Positions 63,405 through 64,000 of a DNA stretch of 64,000 nucleotides are shown here, in pieces. Position 1 is the stretch's first letter, and the number at the start of each line of letters is the position of its first letter. This DNA comes from Streptomyces sp. T12 (GTDB taxonomy: Bacteria; Actinomycetota; Actinomycetes; Streptomycetales; Streptomycetaceae). The notes below the pieces were generated by a model that was not told where the DNA came from, did not search any database, and saw only the letters and a program-made list of their open reading frames with translations. Position numbers and translations under genes: made by a program. The stretch spans positions 9,961,001 through 10,025,000 of the forward strand of contig NZ_CP117866.1 of assembly GCF_028736035.1 (NCBI RefSeq), given 5' to 3'.

Positions 63405-63857
63405 ATGACTGGCATCGAACTCACGAGCTCCGCGTTCGAGGATCACGCGATGATCCCGCGTCGTCACGCCTTGGAGGGGCAGAACGTCTCTCCGCCCCTG
63501 ACCTGGTCCGGCGTGCCCGACGAGGCGGTGGAGCTGGCCCTGCTGTGCGAGGACCCGGACGCGCCGTCGGGGACCTTCGTCCACTGGCTGGTCACCGGCA
63601 TCGATCCGCACGCGGACGGGCTCGCGGCGGGCAAGACGACGCCGGGCAGCCACCCGCACAGGAACGGTTACGGAGAATCCGGGTGGGGCGGTCCGCTGCC
63701 CCCGGTCGGCGACGACGCGCACCGGTACTACTTCCGCCTCTACGCTCTCCCGGGCCCCGTCTCCGTCCCGGAGGCGGCCACGTCGGACGAGGCACACCAG
63801 GTGCTCGACCGGCAGCAGCTGGCCACCGGAACGCTTGTAGGCCTCTACCAACGCTGA
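63405..63857 (+). CDS. YbhB/YbcL family Raf kinase inhibitor-like protein
   Basis: The 150-residue protein has the PEBP fold: LEGQNVSPPLTWSGVP and then CEDPDAPSGTFVHWLVTGI, with the ligand-binding D-x-D-x-P. Such small proteins are abundant in actinobacteria and often stress-linked, with unclear biochemical role. The ATG at 63405 gives the family N-terminus and sits just after a sigma-B-type promoter. Confidence 0.88.
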   Translation: MTGIELTSSAFEDHAMIPRRHALEGQNVSPPLTWSGVPDEAVELALLCEDPDAPSGTFVHWLVTGIDPHADGLAAGKTTPGSHPHRNGYGESGWGGPLPPVGDDAHRYYFRLYALPGPVSVPEAATSDEAHQVLDRQQLATGTLVGLYQR

Positions 63858-63957
63858 CGCCGCCGCACCCCGGCCGGTCACGAGCCGCGCGACGGACTGG
63901 CCGGTCCGGCCGGTACGCCGGGCTGCGTTTGCGCCGCGCAGAGCGCATGGTGGTGGC

Positions 63958-64000
63958 ATGAGCACGCGTCCCCCAGTGGTGGTGCAGCCGCCCGCGTCGG
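63958..64000 (+). CDS. Start of a hypothetical protein (partial)
   Basis: The last 43 bases open a frame encoding MSTRPPVVVQPPAS before the window ends. The Pro/Val-rich start resembles that of small uncharacterised Streptomyces proteins, but this is weak. No clear ribosome site precedes the ATG, so the call is tentative. Confidence 0.4.
   Translation, partial: MSTRPPVVVQPPAS

Overview
The window is high-GC actinobacterial DNA, and codon use, protein families and regulators all point to a Streptomyces-like chromosome. No rRNA, tRNA or CRISPR array was seen. The left 19 kb looks like an accessory chromosome-arm region, with secreted sugar-active enzymes mixed with many decayed genes. The right 16 kb looks like a stress-defence region.

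Layout. (1) 1-18.7 kb: secreted lectin-domain enzymes, a lacZ-type GH2 galactosidase, a GH36 alpha-galactosidase, and a prpF-matC operon with a divergent LysR regulator and a palindromic operator. Scattered among them are remnants: a transposase, a GH43-like fragment, a beta-helix fragment, an MFS transporter, a LacI regulator, a GH31 alpha-glucosidase/xylosidase, a SpoIIE-type phosphatase and a GH62 arabinofuranosidase. LacI and GH31 are joined head to head by a deletion that removed both 5' ends.

(2) 18.7-26.3 kb: a PucR regulator divergent from a coupled three-gene operon (GABA transaminase, fused FAD/iron-sulfur D-2-hydroxyacid dehydrogenase, succinate-semialdehyde dehydrogenase). (3) 26.4-28.4 kb: two tandem IclR regulators sharing a 161-bp identical DNA block and a common 39-bp promoter/operator motif. 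(4) 28.5-43.9 kb: a long one-strand catabolic region: FAD amine oxidase, two AstE/AspA-type deacylases, a PotDABC-type ABC importer, class-III aminotransferase, aldehyde dehydrogenase, aldo/keto reductase, HAD protein, a second FAD oxidase, aspartase and an SDR. The order deacylase - aminotransferase - aldehyde dehydrogenase - aspartase would suit import of an N-acylated diamine or polyamine-like compound and its conversion through an aspartate-like intermediate to fumarate. The substrate is inferred.

(5) 43.9-48.6 kb: two remnants, then a compact coupled operon of unknown function: a 61-residue peptide, a 237-residue orphan, two paralogous Trp-rich proteins and a beta-lactamase-fold serine hydrolase. 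This is the best candidate for an undescribed system. (6) 48.6-64 kb: a streptogrisin-type protease with a chitin-binding tail, the furA-katG oxidative-stress pair with an apparently leaderless furA promoter, an AIF-like flavoprotein, a nucleotidyltransferase-BON-metallophosphoesterase operon, a hemerythrin operon, a polysaccharide pyruvyl transferase-like gene, oxidoreductases, a 200-bp MITE-like element, an acetyltransferase, a phosphoribosyltransferase and a YbhB-type protein. Three promoters here match the Streptomyces sigma-B-type pattern (GNNT, 14-16 nt, GGGTAC/T), suggesting a shared general-stress regulon.
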